From the NCBI GenBank assembly GCA_963820075.1, contig CAWFYS010000021.1, positions 1 through 64,000 of the forward strand: DNA of 64,000 bases, written 5' to 3'. Source of the stretch: Kumtagia sp963820075 (GTDB taxonomy: Bacteria; Pseudomonadota; Alphaproteobacteria; Rhizobiales; Rhizobiaceae). Both the position numbers and the translations under genes were made by a program. This document shows positions 26,850-35,801 of this stretch, in pieces (positions within the stretch are counted from its first letter, which is position 1; each line of letters opens with the position of its first letter). The notes under the pieces are model-generated. The model saw only the letters and a program-made list of their open reading frames with translations. It ran no database searches and was not told where the DNA came from.

Positions 26850-27791
26850 TCAGTAGCCAGCCTGTCTGTCCACGAGATCGCGCAGTGGCGCGCCTCTGTC
26901 GTGGGCCTCCATCTGGGCAAGCATCGGCGCGACCAGATGGTCGGGATCCGACGTTGCCGCCGCGTGCGGGGTGACGAACACGCGCGGATGGTTCCACAGC
27001 CGGCTTGTTTTCGGCAGCGGCTCGACTTCGAACACATCCAGGCTCGCCTCCTTCAGCGTGCCGTCGTCCAGCGCGCGCAGGATGTCGTCGTCCTTCTGCA
27101 GCCGGCCACGGCCGGCATTGATCAGCACGGCGCCGCCCAGTCCGTTGCGCCGCCTGAGTTCCTTCAGCAGGCCATAGTCGATGATGCCCTGCGTGGTACC
27201 GGTGAGCGGCAGCAGCACGACGAGAATGTCGGTGGCGTTGAGGAACATCCGCAGGCCGCTGTCGCCGGCGAACGTCGTCACGCCTTCGGCCTCATGCGGG
27301 CCGCGGCTCCAGCCGTTGACGCGAAAGCCCAGCGAGAGCAGGGCGCCGGCCGCGGTGCGGCCGAGATTGCCGAACCCCATGATGCCGACGGAGATGTCGC
27401 CGGCGGTCCGCTGCGGCGGCTCGCGCCAGATCTTGCGCTTCTGCTGCGCGCGGTACAACAAGCCGAAGCGATGATGGTCGAGAACGCGCCACACCACATA
27501 TTCGGTCATGTACTGGGCCAGATTCGCGGCGACGACGCGGACGATAGGCACGTCGGGCATCGTGCGGTCGGCGAGAATATGATCGACGCCGGCGCCGATC
27601 GAAAACACCGCCTTGAGATTGGGAAGCCCGGCAAGGATGTTGGGCGGCTGCTTCCAGACGACCGCATAAGAGATGGAGGGGTCGCCCGCACCGTCGGGTG
27701 CCAGCACCACCTCGCGGCCGGCCGACAGAAGCTCGTGCCAGCGCTGCGGATTGAACCCGCTGACGGACAGCAGCACTTTGCCCTTGCTCAT
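26850..27791 (-). CDS. D-2-hydroxyacid dehydrogenase, GhrA-like
   Basis: A 313-residue protein. The Rossmann motif is in ISVGIMGFGNLGRTAAGAL, with the substrate/active-site arginine in LINAGRGRLQKDDDIL, the glutamate in LDVFEVEPLP and the catalytic histidine in VFVTPHAAATSDP. This fits glyoxylate/hydroxypyruvate reductase A. The start MSKGKVLLSVSG was chosen by homology; the frame extends 33 codons upstream. It probably reduces glyoxylate or hydroxypyruvate with NADPH. Confidence 0.85.
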   Translation of the reverse strand: MSKGKVLLSVSGFNPQRWHELLSAGREVVLAPDGAGDPSISYAVVWKQPPNILAGLPNLKAVFSIGAGVDHILADRTMPDVPIVRVVAANLAQYMTEYVVWRVLDHHRFGLLYRAQQKRKIWREPPQRTAGDISVGIMGFGNLGRTAAGALLSLGFRVNGWSRGPHEAEGVTTFAGDSGLRMFLNATDILVVLLPLTGTTQGIIDYGLLKELRRRNGLGGAVLINAGRGRLQKDDDILRALDDGTLKEASLDVFEVEPLPKTSRLWNHPRVFVTPHAAATSDPDHLVAPMLAQMEAHDRGAPLRDLVDRQAGY

Positions 27792-27992
27792 GCGACACGC
27801 CTCCACACAGACCGGATAGTCTTCGAAGGCGGTGCCGCGCAAGGCCTTATCAGGGATCGGCTCGCCGGAATCCGAAAAGCGCACCCGCATGCTCGGCGGG
27901 CGTCAGGACCGGTCCAGCAGGTTCGGGCGCTTTGCCTTTTGCCAGAAAGCGATTATGAGACTGGCAGAGCCACAGGCCTGCCGGAGCCAAGC

Positions 27993-28967
27993 ATGACCGA
28001 GATTCTTCAAATCCCGAAACTTGTCACGGTCTTTGGCGGTTCGGGGTTTGTCGGCCGGCATGTCGTGCGCGCGCTGGCCAGGCGCGGCTATCAGGTGCGC
28101 GTTGCCTGCCGCCGCCCGGATCTCGCCGGCCATCTCCAGCCGCTCGGCAATGTCGGCCAGATCCAGGCCGTGCAGGCCAATCTCAGGGTTCGATGGTCGG
28201 TTGACCGTGCCGTGCAGGACGCCGACCATGTGATCAACCTCGTCGGCATCCTGTTCGAGAGCGGACGCCAGCGTTTTGGCGCCGTGCAGGATTTTGGCGC
28301 CCGCGCCGTCGCGGAGGCCGCGCGCTCGGTGGGCGCGGGCCTTACCCATGGCTCGGCGCTCGGCGCCGACGCCGGCTCGCAGTCGGACTATGCGCGGTCC
28401 AAGGCCATGGGCGAGGCGGCGGTCCTGGAGACGGTGCCTGATGCCGTCATCTACCGTCCCTCGATCATCTTCGGGCCGGAGGACGGCTTCTTCAACCGCT
28501 TCGCCAACATGGCCCGTTTCTCGCCGGTGCTGCCGCTGATCGGCGGCGGCCTGACCAAGTTCCAGCCGGTCTTCGTCGGCGATGTCGCTCAAGCCATCGC
28601 CTGCTCCGTCGATGGCAAGGTCGAAGGCGGCGGGATCTACGAACTCGGCGGGCCGCAGGTCCTCACTTTCCGGCAATGCCTGGAGGAGATGCTGGAGATC
28701 ATCGACCGCAAGCGCATTCTGATATCGGTGCCCTGGTCGATCGCCTCCCTGCAGGCTTCGATACTCGGCATGCTGCCCAATCCGCTGCTGACATCGGACC
28801 AGGTGACGCTGCTCAAGCAGGACAATGTGGTTTCCCCCGAAGCGGAGAAGGCAGGCCGCACCTTCGCGGCAATCGGCTTGCAGCCGCAAACCATCGCCTC
28901 GGTCCTGCCGTCATACCTCTGGCGCTATCGCGCCGCCGGGCAGTTCACACGGCGCACCGAGGCCTGA
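27993..28967 (+). CDS. Complex I NDUFA9-like NAD-dependent epimerase family protein
   Basis: A 324-residue short-chain dehydrogenase of the extended/atypical type. N-terminal VTVFGGSGFVGRHVVRAL binds the dinucleotide; DYARSKAMGEAAVLE keeps the Y-x-x-x-K pair; IYRPSIIFGPEDGFFNRFA is typical of the NDUFA9/YbjT branch. In mitochondria NDUFA9 is a complex I accessory subunit; the bacterial relatives have an unclear role near membranes. ATG 27993 has GGAG upstream. Divergent from the GhrA-like gene. Confidence 0.85.
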   Translation: MTEILQIPKLVTVFGGSGFVGRHVVRALARRGYQVRVACRRPDLAGHLQPLGNVGQIQAVQANLRVRWSVDRAVQDADHVINLVGILFESGRQRFGAVQDFGARAVAEAARSVGAGLTHGSALGADAGSQSDYARSKAMGEAAVLETVPDAVIYRPSIIFGPEDGFFNRFANMARFSPVLPLIGGGLTKFQPVFVGDVAQAIACSVDGKVEGGGIYELGGPQVLTFRQCLEEMLEIIDRKRILISVPWSIASLQASILGMLPNPLLTSDQVTLLKQDNVVSPEAEKAGRTFAAIGLQPQTIASVLPSYLWRYRAAGQFTRRTEA

Positions 28968-29124
28968 CAGGCGTCGGCAAGCGCAAGCGCTGGGCCGATC
29001 ACCGGTCAGCCGACCCCGCCTGGGCGGCGAGCCTTGACGTTCTCGGCCAGCACCTCGCAGCCGGCCCGGCCCGATCTCCTGCCATAGGTTTGGGAAGCAG
29101 TTCCGCCGCCACGATGGGGCTGAC

Positions 29125-29166
29125 TTGACACGGATCAAGATGACGGCCGCGCAAGCGGAATAAGAT
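29125..29166 (+). promoter_or_regulatory. Fnr/FixK-type box with -10, class II promoter
   Basis: TTGACACGGATCAA (29125-29138) matches the FixK/Fnr site TTGAT-N4-ATCAA at nine of ten positions. Its centre, 29131.5, lies 41.5 bases before a start expected at 29173, and TAAGAT at 29161-29166 falls exactly in the -10 position. This is the geometry of class II Fnr/CRP-type activation. It would switch on hsp20 and following genes at low oxygen. Confidence 0.7.
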
Positions 29167-29321
29167 ATTTGCGATGGGTGGAGCTGGACGGCCAGATACC
29201 GGCCAATGCTTGCCGACCGGACCGTTTTCCGCCCGCACGCGGCACGGCTTTTCATGCGCGCGGACCCTCAGGATCGTCCAACGGCATGGAAACCAGATTC
29301 CAAGTTGTCAGGAGAACGAAC

Positions 29322-29846
29322 ATGTCAGACGCCCCCAAATTGCCCTTGAAACCCGAGAAAGCCGCTCCAGCCTCCGAAAACTGGAATCCTTTCGAAAGCC
29401 TGCGCCGGGAAATCGATCGCCTCTTCGAGGACTTTCACCCGTTTGGCGCGCGCCTGCCCGCGCCGCGGCTGATGTTTGATCTCGATCGCCCGAACCTGAC
29501 CGCCGGCTGGGATATCGCACCGGCCTTTGATCTCGTCGAGCGGGAAAAGGAGTACGAGATCAGCGCGGAACTGCCGGGCATCGACGAGAAGGAAATAGAG
29601 ATCAAGCTGTCGAACAGCACCATGACGATAAGGGGAGAGAAGAAAGAGGAGAAAAGAAAGAAGGAAAGGGAGTATTTCCTGTCGGAACGCCGCTATGGCT
29701 CGTTCCAACGTTCCTTCCAGATCCCGCAAGGCGTCGACCGGGACAAGATCGAGGCCAGTTTCCTCAAGGGAGTGCTGACCCTCACTTTGCCGAAGACAGC
29801 GGAAGCGCAGAATTCGGAGCGGAAGATCGCCGTCAAGGCCGCCTGA
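29322..29846 (+). CDS. Hsp20/alpha-crystallin small heat shock protein
   Basis: A 174-residue protein starting MSDAPKLPLK with AGGAGA upstream; in-frame ATG 29286 is less well placed. The N-terminal arm has WNPFESLRREIDRLFEDFHP; the alpha-crystallin domain runs from about residue 60 (AFDLVEREKEYEISAELPGI) to LKGVLTLTLPKT, with the family's G-V-L-T-L motif. A holdase chaperone for unfolded proteins. First gene behind the Fnr/FixK box. Confidence 0.92.
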   Translation: MSDAPKLPLKPEKAAPASENWNPFESLRREIDRLFEDFHPFGARLPAPRLMFDLDRPNLTAGWDIAPAFDLVEREKEYEISAELPGIDEKEIEIKLSNSTMTIRGEKKEEKRKKEREYFLSERRYGSFQRSFQIPQGVDRDKIEASFLKGVLTLTLPKTAEAQNSERKIAVKAA

Positions 29847-30008
29847 GTTGCTGGGCTCGTCGGCGCGGCGATGCGCCGGCGGCGCCTTGCCTGAACTTGT
29901 CGAAACCGGGACGAATTCTTCGCGAAGGACAGGCCATGTTGCGGTATCCTGCGGTCGTGGAAACCTAAAAGGATGTAACCTCGCCCCTCTGGCTGGTGAG
30001 CTGATATT

Positions 30009-30659
30009 ATGTTCAGGGATCGAAGCGAAGCCGGAGAGATGCTTGCGGCCGAACTGGCCAAGCTCAAGCCCGTGGACCCGGTCGTGCTTGCCTTGCCGCG
30101 CGGCGGCGTTCCCGTCGGCGCCGCGGTGGCGCGCGTGCTCAAGGCGCGGCTCGATCTCCTCATTGTCCGCAAGGTCGGCGCTCCGGGCAACCCGGAGCTT
30201 GCCGTGGCGGCAATCGTTGACGGCAACCCGCCCGACATCGTGCTCAACCGGGAGGTTATCGAGGGCTACGGGCTGGATGACGCCGAACTGGCCGCGCTGG
30301 TCAAGGCCGAACGCCCCGAACTGGAGCGCCGTCGCATGGTCTATCGCGGCCAGCGTCACCCTGTTTCCACCGCGAACAAGACCGTTATCCTGGTCGACGA
30401 CGGCGCCGCGACCGGCACCACGATGAAGGTGGCGATCCGCGCGCTGCGGCGGCGCACGCCGCGCGAGATCATCGTGGCCCTGCCCGTCGCTCCGCCCGAC
30501 ACCGTTGCCGAACTCGCCCGCGAGGCGGATCGCGTCGTCTGCCTCAGCCAGCCGCCACGCTTCCATGCACTCGGCTATTATTATCGGGAGTTCCGGCAAC
30601 TCACCGACAAGGAGGTGCTGGGAACGCTGGAGGACTTCGCGGCGCGCAAGGACGAATGA
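30009..30659 (+). CDS. Phosphoribosyltransferase family protein
   Basis: A 216-residue protein with the type I PRTase signature VILVDDGAATGTTMKVAI near residue 125 and the N-terminal VLALPRGGVPVGAAVA loop. This subfamily, also often fused to or next to dienelactone-type hydrolases and Hsp20 genes, is a common member of oxygen-limitation regulons; its substrate is unknown. Located 162 bases after hsp20, with GGTGAG just ahead of ATG 30009. Confidence 0.85.
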   Translation: MFRDRSEAGEMLAAELAKLKPVDPVVLALPRGGVPVGAAVARVLKARLDLLIVRKVGAPGNPELAVAAIVDGNPPDIVLNREVIEGYGLDDAELAALVKAERPELERRRMVYRGQRHPVSTANKTVILVDDGAATGTTMKVAIRALRRRTPREIIVALPVAPPDTVAELAREADRVVCLSQPPRFHALGYYYREFRQLTDKEVLGTLEDFAARKDE

Positions 30660-30713
30660 GCAGGCAGTGCTCGCGAGAGCCGGCCGGCAGAACAGAACCA
30701 AGGAGTGGCAGGG

Positions 30714-31160
30714 ATGCACATACGAAACCTGAGCATGCTGGAATCCACCAAGCTGCTGGCCGCCAATCGGATTGGCTGTCTTGCCTGCTCCAGCGAAGGC
30801 CGCCCGTATGTGGTGCCGATCTATTACGCTTACGGCGACGGCCACCTCTACGCCTTCTGCATGCCGGGCAAGAAGCTCGACTACATGCGGGCCAATCCCA
30901 TGGTGTCCGTGCTTGTCGAAGAGCGGACGGCCGGCCGGGAATGGCGCAGCGTCATCGTCGACGGCCGCTTCGAGGAGCTGCCCGACCGGCAAGGCAACGA
31001 GGCGGAGCGCGACCATGCCTGGTCATTGCTGAGCAGGCATTCGGACTGGTGGGAGCCCGGCGCTTGGAATCTGGCTTCCGCGCCTGTCTCGGATCACACG
31101 CCGCATGTGTTTTTCCGGATCGTCGTCGATCAGGTCTCCGGCCGCGAGGCGAAGGAATAG
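30714..31160 (+). CDS. Pyridoxamine 5'-phosphate oxidase family protein
   Basis: A 148-residue split-barrel protein. LLAANRIGCLACSSEGRPYV followed by VPIYYAYGDGHLYAFCMPGK is the FMN-binding half-barrel, and the end (DHTPHVFFRIVVDQVSGREA) fits the family. Such small proteins often bind flavin or heme and have unassigned substrates. The start was placed at ATG 30714 with AAGGAG 8 bases upstream. It follows the phosphoribosyltransferase gene by 54 bases and is likely in the same low-oxygen cluster. Confidence 0.85.
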   Translation: MHIRNLSMLESTKLLAANRIGCLACSSEGRPYVVPIYYAYGDGHLYAFCMPGKKLDYMRANPMVSVLVEERTAGREWRSVIVDGRFEELPDRQGNEAERDHAWSLLSRHSDWWEPGAWNLASAPVSDHTPHVFFRIVVDQVSGREAKE

Positions 31161-31468
31161 CATGCAAGCCGCGGGGCAAGGACTGACACGCGGTTTGGAG
31201 CACGAAATATAATCTCGCTATGCATCGCCTTCCGCATCGAGCCGGCATCGAACCTGGCCGATTTACAGATCGGGTCTTTACGATTTATAAGGCAAGCCAT
31301 TCCAATCCCACCGGCTGCCGTGAAATAGAACCGTATGCGAATGGCTGCGGCAGGGCCTGTTTGTTCGCGCTGCCGCGCGGGCCGTTTCGGCGGGACGTGC
31401 GCGAGGCGATCGGCTGGATCGAGGGGTTTCGCGGCATTCTCCCTTGGCAGGAACGCGAGCCGCGGAAG
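31161..31468. other. Intergenic region upstream of rpmJ
   Basis: About 300 bases with no supported gene; a plus-strand frame from 31220 lacks homology and a ribosome binding site. Confidence 0.4.
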
Positions 31469-31497
31469 CTTGACAGGCGGGCAGGATTCCCCTTAAG
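31469..31497 (+). promoter_or_regulatory. Sigma-70 type promoter of rpmJ
   Basis: CTTGAC (31469-31474), 17 bases, CTTAAG (31492-31497). This fits the rhizobial vegetative consensus CTTGAC-N17-CTATAT and lies 83 bases before the rpmJ start. A GC-rich hairpin with TTTCC (about 31513-31538) sits between promoter and gene and may be an attenuator. Confidence 0.55.
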
Positions 31498-31579
31498 AGC
31501 CATCCAATCTTGCGGGCGCGCTCTTGGGCGCGCCTTTCCGTTAGGCCCTGCCGGGGCCCCGTTTCGACAGGCCAGACCA

Positions 31580-31705
31580 ATGAAGATCAAGAACTCGCTC
31601 AAGGCCCTGAAAGCCCGCCACCGCGACAACCGCATGGTTCGCCGCAAGGGCCGCGTCTATATCATCAACAAGACCGCGCCGCGCTACAAGGCGCGCCAGG
31701 GCTGA
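31580..31705 (+). CDS. rpmJ: 50S ribosomal protein L36
   Basis: A 41-residue, very basic protein: MKIKNSLKALKARHRDNRMV, then RRKGRVYIINKTAPRYKARQG. It is the longer, cysteine-free form of L36 (YkgO type) that does not bind zinc and is the standard one in Rhizobiales. The ATG follows CAGACCA without a strong ribosome binding site. Confidence 0.95.
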   Translation: MKIKNSLKALKARHRDNRMVRRKGRVYIINKTAPRYKARQG

Positions 31706-31793
31706 GCTCGCGTCCAAAATGGCCGGGCCTTCCGGCCGCGCATCACGCGATTTTCAGTTTGACGTTGCGCTCCCGAGGCCTAGTCTCCCGGGG

Positions 31794-32411
31794 ATGCGTA
31801 TCCTTTTTGCCTGTCTGATAGGACTTGCGCTGTTTGGCGCCCCGCCCGTCGCCGACGCCGATGCGGCGCATCCCACGCCGCAAGCCGTTGCGCCCGGCGG
31901 CAATCCGGAACTGTCAGCGCCCAGGACGCGAGCCGAGCGGCTGGATGCCCTGTTTGCCTCGTTGAAGCGGGAGCGCAACGAGAAAGCCGCCGAGCGCATC
32001 GCCGCGCGCATCTGGCAGGAATGGAACAATTCCGGCAGCGCCACGGTCGACCTTATGATGCAATGGTCGCAGGAGGCGATGGAGAAGAAGAATTACGATG
32101 TCGCGCTCGACTTTCTCGACCAGATCGTGACCCTTTCGCCAGACTATGCCGAAGGCTGGAACCGCCGCGCGACCGTGCATTTCATGAGGCGCAGCTTCGG
32201 CAAGTCGATGGCCGACATCGAGAGAACCCTGGAACTCGAGCCAAGGCATTTCGGCGCGCTTTCCGGCCTCGCCCAGATCATGAAGGATACCGAGCGCAAG
32301 CAGCTTGCCCGCGAGGCCTATCAGCGCGTGCTGGACATTTATCCGATGTTGCGCAGCGCCCAGAACGAGGTCTCGACCCTGTCCGAGGAACTCACCGGCG
32401 AGGGGATTTGA
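31794..32411 (+). CDS. Exported TPR repeat protein
   Basis: A 205-residue protein with a signal peptide (ILFACLIGLALFGAPPVADA) and three tetratricopeptide units at about 85-190: ALDFLDQIVTLSPDYAEGWN, KSMADIERTLELEPRHFGAL and LAREAYQRVLDIYPMLRSA. Probably a periplasmic scaffold for protein contacts. ATG 31794 has GGGG upstream; the frame is open before it but the signal peptide fixes the start. Confidence 0.8.
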   Translation: MRILFACLIGLALFGAPPVADADAAHPTPQAVAPGGNPELSAPRTRAERLDALFASLKRERNEKAAERIAARIWQEWNNSGSATVDLMMQWSQEAMEKKNYDVALDFLDQIVTLSPDYAEGWNRRATVHFMRRSFGKSMADIERTLELEPRHFGALSGLAQIMKDTERKQLAREAYQRVLDIYPMLRSAQNEVSTLSEELTGEGI

Positions 32412-32471
32412 TCTGTCCCCGACCTGCCGCGTATAAGGCCGGGAAGTATTCCACCTGAAATCTCCCGAGCG

Positions 32472-33545
32472 ATGAGCCTTCCGTCAGCCGCAGCCTGTTT
32501 TCTGCTTGCCGTCACCTTGCTTCTCGCTGGTGCGACGCGGCTTGGCGACTGGCGGATCGGGCGCCGCAATCCGCCGGCCGGCTCGTTCGTCGAGATCGGC
32601 GGCACGCGCATCCATCATGTCCATGTGCCGGCGCCGGCCGGAGCCGATCTGCCGCCGCTGGTCTTCATTCATGGCGCCAGCGCCAACCTCAACGACCAGC
32701 TTGTGCCGTTGCGGCCGGTGCTCGACGGCCGCGCCGAAATGCTGTTCTTCGACCGGCCGGGCCATGGCTGGTCAGGCCGTGGCGTCGCCAACGAGACGCC
32801 GGAGGCGCAGGCGCGGCTGCTGGCCGCGCTCATGGACCGCCTCGGCGTTAAAAGGGCGATCGTGGTCGGCCACTCGTTCGGCGGGGCGATTGCCGCCGCT
32901 TTCGCGCTTCAGTATCCGGAAAGGGTCTCGGGACTGCTGTTTGCTTCGGCCGCGACCCATCCCTGGCCCGGCGGGCGGACGTCCTGGTATTACACGGTAA
33001 CCGCCCTGCCGGTGATCGGGTGGCTGTTTTCCGAGACGCTTGCCTATCCGGCGGGCTCGTTGCGCATGGGTGGGGCCACGAAATGCGTGTTCTCGCCAAA
33101 TGCGATTCCCGAGAACTATCTCGACCGCGCCGCGATCGCGCTTGTGTTGCGTCCCGCCGCGTTCCGGGCGAATGCCGTCGACGTGCAGGGGCTCTATCGC
33201 TTCGCGCTCGCCAACGCACGGCGCTACCGCGAAATCACCGTACCGACCGTCGTGATATCCGGCGACAGCGATACCGTGGTCTATGAGGAGATCCATTCGG
33301 CCGGGCTGGCGCGCGACATTGCGGGCGCCGAACTCGTCTGGGTGAAGAACCTCGGCCATAAGCCGGACTGGATCGCGCCGGACCTCATCGTCGCGGCGCT
33401 GGAAAGGCTGGATGGTCAAGCCGTAGACCTGCAAGCCACGGCTCGCGCCGTCGAGGCCAGGATCGCGGACGACCGCTGGGCTCTGGACACCTGTGTCAAC
33501 GAAAAGATCGACGGCGCCGAACCGGCGCAGCTTTCGCCTCTGTAG
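32472..33545 (+). CDS. Alpha/beta hydrolase
   Basis: A 357-residue protein with an N-terminal membrane anchor (AACFLLAVTLLLAGATRL). The oxyanion region is VFIHGASANLNDQ, the nucleophile is the serine of VVGHSFGGAIAAAF, and the acid and histidine are likely in VISGDSDTVVYEE and LGHKPDWIAPDL. The substrate is unknown. It lies 60 bases after the TPR gene and may share its transcript. It converges on pyk across a family A repeat. Confidence 0.85.
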   Translation: MSLPSAAACFLLAVTLLLAGATRLGDWRIGRRNPPAGSFVEIGGTRIHHVHVPAPAGADLPPLVFIHGASANLNDQLVPLRPVLDGRAEMLFFDRPGHGWSGRGVANETPEAQARLLAALMDRLGVKRAIVVGHSFGGAIAAAFALQYPERVSGLLFASAATHPWPGGRTSWYYTVTALPVIGWLFSETLAYPAGSLRMGGATKCVFSPNAIPENYLDRAAIALVLRPAAFRANAVDVQGLYRFALANARRYREITVPTVVISGDSDTVVYEEIHSAGLARDIAGAELVWVKNLGHKPDWIAPDLIVAALERLDGQAVDLQATARAVEARIADDRWALDTCVNEKIDGAEPAQLSPL

Positions 33546-33662
33546 TGCCGGGCCTTGCTCCAAGCAGGTTCCGGAAAAGTGTGTCACGGTTTTCCGACAG
33601 AAACCTGCGGCAAAACAAGAGCCCAAGCAGGCGAAGCGTGGGCGAAGCCACGCAGGTCTGCT
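33545..33662. repeat. Intergenic repeat family A, copy 2
   Basis: About 118 bases, the same palindromic core (CCGGAAAAGTGTGTCACGG, TTTTCCGACAG) and tail GCGAAGCGTGGGCGAAGCC as at 11743-11852, plus a 6-base insertion near the start. It fills the whole space between two convergent genes and reaches the pyk stop codon. Confidence 0.75.
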
Positions 33663-35092
33663 TAGGCGCGCCCGTCCGAGCCGAGATAGGCTATGCGCAG
33701 CATATTGGTGGAGCCCGGCGTTCGCAGCGGCACGCCCGCCGTGATGATGATCCGGTCGCCCTCGTTCCCGAAACCCTCGGCCTGGGCGATCAGGCAGGCG
33801 CGCTTGACCATGTCGTCGAGGTCGGTGGCGTCCGGCGTGACGACGCAATGCGTGCCCCACAGAAGCGACAGCCGCCGCGCTGTGTCGAGGACGGGCGACA
33901 GCGCCACGATCGGCACACGCGGCCGTTCGCGGGCGGCCCTCAGGCCGGTCGTGCCGGACGCGGTGTAGGTGACGATCGCCGAGAGGTTCAGCGTCTCGGC
34001 GATTTGCCGGGCGGCAAGCGATATGGCGTCCGCGCCCGTCGCCTGCGGTTCGGCGCGCTGGGCGTGAATGATGCCGGCATAGGTCGGGTCGCGCTCGACG
34101 CGTTCGGCAATGCGGTTCATCGTCGAAACCGCCTCGACCGGATATTTGCCCGCCGCTGATTCGGCTGACAGCATGATGGCGTCGGCGCCCTCGAAGACGG
34201 CGGTGGCAACGTCGGATACCTCGGCGCGGGTCGGCACCGGCGCGGTGATCATCGATTCCAGCATCTGGGTGGCAACCACGACCGGCTTGCCGGCGCGTCG
34301 CCCGGCGCGGGTGATCTGCTTCTGGATGCCGGGCACGGTCTCGAGCGGCATTTCGACGCCGAGGTCGCCGCGCGCCACCATCAGCGCATCGGAAAGCTCG
34401 ATGATTTCGGCGAGCCGCGCCACCGCCTGGGGTTTTTCAATCTTGGACATAAGCCAGGCACGGCCGCGTGCAAGCTTGCGTGCTTCCGCCAGGTCTTCCG
34501 GGCGCTGGATGAAAGAGAGCGCGATCCAGTCGACGCCGGCCTCAACCACGGCGTCGAGATCGGCACGATCCTTTTCGGTCAGCGCGCCCACCGGAAGTTC
34601 GGTGTCGGGCAGGCTGACCCCCTTCTTGTCGGAAATGTTGCTGCCGGCGACCACGACCGCCTCGATCGCCTTGCCGTCGCAGCGCACAGCCCTGAGTTCC
34701 AGCCTGCCGTCGTCGATCAGCAGCCGTTCACCCGCCTGAACCGACTGGAGAATCTCGGGATGCGGCAAATGGACGCGCTTGGTGTCGCCCGGTGTGGGAT
34801 CATTGTCCAGCAAAAAGGTCTGGCCGACTTCAAGTGCAACCTTGCCTTCCGCGAACTTGCCGACCCTGAGCTTCGGTCCCTGCAGGTCGGCCAGAATGCC
34901 GATCGGCCGATCCAGTTCCCTCTCGACGGAGCGGATGCGCTCGACCAGCGTACGCATCAAAGCATGATCGGTATGGCTCATATTGATGCGGAAGACGTCA
35001 GCTCCCGCCTCGAACAGCTTGCGGATCATCTCGGCCGATGACGACGCGGGGCCGATCGTGGCGACAATCTTGACCTTGCGGCTGCGTCTCAT
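33662..35092 (-). CDS. pyk: Pyruvate kinase
   Basis: A 476-residue protein of family length. KIVATIGPASSS at the N terminus, the K+/substrate region ADVFRINMSHTDHALM, active-site LMSKIEKPQAV and VARGDLGVEMPLE, and the C-terminal domain to SDGRA. It makes pyruvate and ATP from phosphoenolpyruvate in the last step of glycolysis. ATG 35092 overlaps the stop of the DUF1036 gene (ATGA), so the two are translationally coupled. Confidence 0.95.
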   Translation of the reverse strand: MRRSRKVKIVATIGPASSSAEMIRKLFEAGADVFRINMSHTDHALMRTLVERIRSVERELDRPIGILADLQGPKLRVGKFAEGKVALEVGQTFLLDNDPTPGDTKRVHLPHPEILQSVQAGERLLIDDGRLELRAVRCDGKAIEAVVVAGSNISDKKGVSLPDTELPVGALTEKDRADLDAVVEAGVDWIALSFIQRPEDLAEARKLARGRAWLMSKIEKPQAVARLAEIIELSDALMVARGDLGVEMPLETVPGIQKQITRAGRRAGKPVVVATQMLESMITAPVPTRAEVSDVATAVFEGADAIMLSAESAAGKYPVEAVSTMNRIAERVERDPTYAGIIHAQRAEPQATGADAISLAARQIAETLNLSAIVTYTASGTTGLRAARERPRVPIVALSPVLDTARRLSLLWGTHCVVTPDATDLDDMVKRACLIAQAEGFGNEGDRIIITAGVPLRTPGSTNMLRIAYLGSDGRA

Positions 35093-35595
35093 TGTGGGGG
35101 CACTCCCGTACCGGCATCCGCGCCGTCGGCGGGCTGATCGGCCAACTGGACCATCCAGTTCGCTTGCTCGCCCGTATCGTATTCCTGGAAGCCGGCGCGC
35201 TGGAAACCGCGCGCGACGCAGTCCGTGACCCCGGCGATCTTGAACTCTTTTTCGGCAACGCACATGGTGATCGGCCCGTCCCAGCGCCCGCCGCGCTCGG
35301 CGTCCTCGGCGTAGAGATAATAGAAGCGCGAGGACAGCGGCCCTTCGATCACCGTCTTGCAGCTCGATCCCTCGATGTGCCACCAGCCTTCAGTCACCCA
35401 GCCGGCCTTCGCGCGGTAGCCGATGCCCACGCCGACCAGGTTCTGCGTTGCGTTGCAGACGCGAAAATCGGCCCGCGCCTCGCTGGCCGCAAGGCACGCC
35501 AATACCGCCACAATGGCACTCGCGGCAACCATGAAGCGGCTGCGCTGGCCGGCGGCAAAGACCATTCCCGCACCTCTCAATGCTGACGAAACCAT
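35089..35595 (-). CDS. DUF1036 family exported protein
   Basis: A 168-residue protein with a hydrophobic signal (FMVAASAIVAVLACLAASEARA). The DUF1036 core has DFRVCNATQNLVGVGIGYRA, EGWWHIEGSSCKTVIEGPL and RYYYLYAED-like RFYYLYAEDAERGG. Periplasmic, function unknown. In Rhizobiales it very often precedes pyk, as here. Three Met codons are possible starts; 35595 is the longest. Confidence 0.85.
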   Translation of the reverse strand: MVSSALRGAGMVFAAGQRSRFMVAASAIVAVLACLAASEARADFRVCNATQNLVGVGIGYRAKAGWVTEGWWHIEGSSCKTVIEGPLSSRFYYLYAEDAERGGRWDGPITMCVAEKEFKIAGVTDCVARGFQRAGFQEYDTGEQANWMVQLADQPADGADAGTGVPPQ

Positions 35596-35801
35596 TCCCC
35601 GACCCCTTCTTCGGCAAACTGCACGCGCATGTCAACGCGCCCGCGGCGTCGATCCAATCGATTTAATGTGCAATGCACTGTTTGATCCTCCGCAATCCGG
35701 ATGTCGGCCGCAACCTTGGCGAAACAACGGCATTGCGCGCGCCGCCGCTTCGTGGAATGACGCCTTGTCCCCCACATCTAATCGAAACGCTTGGAAGGCT
35801 C

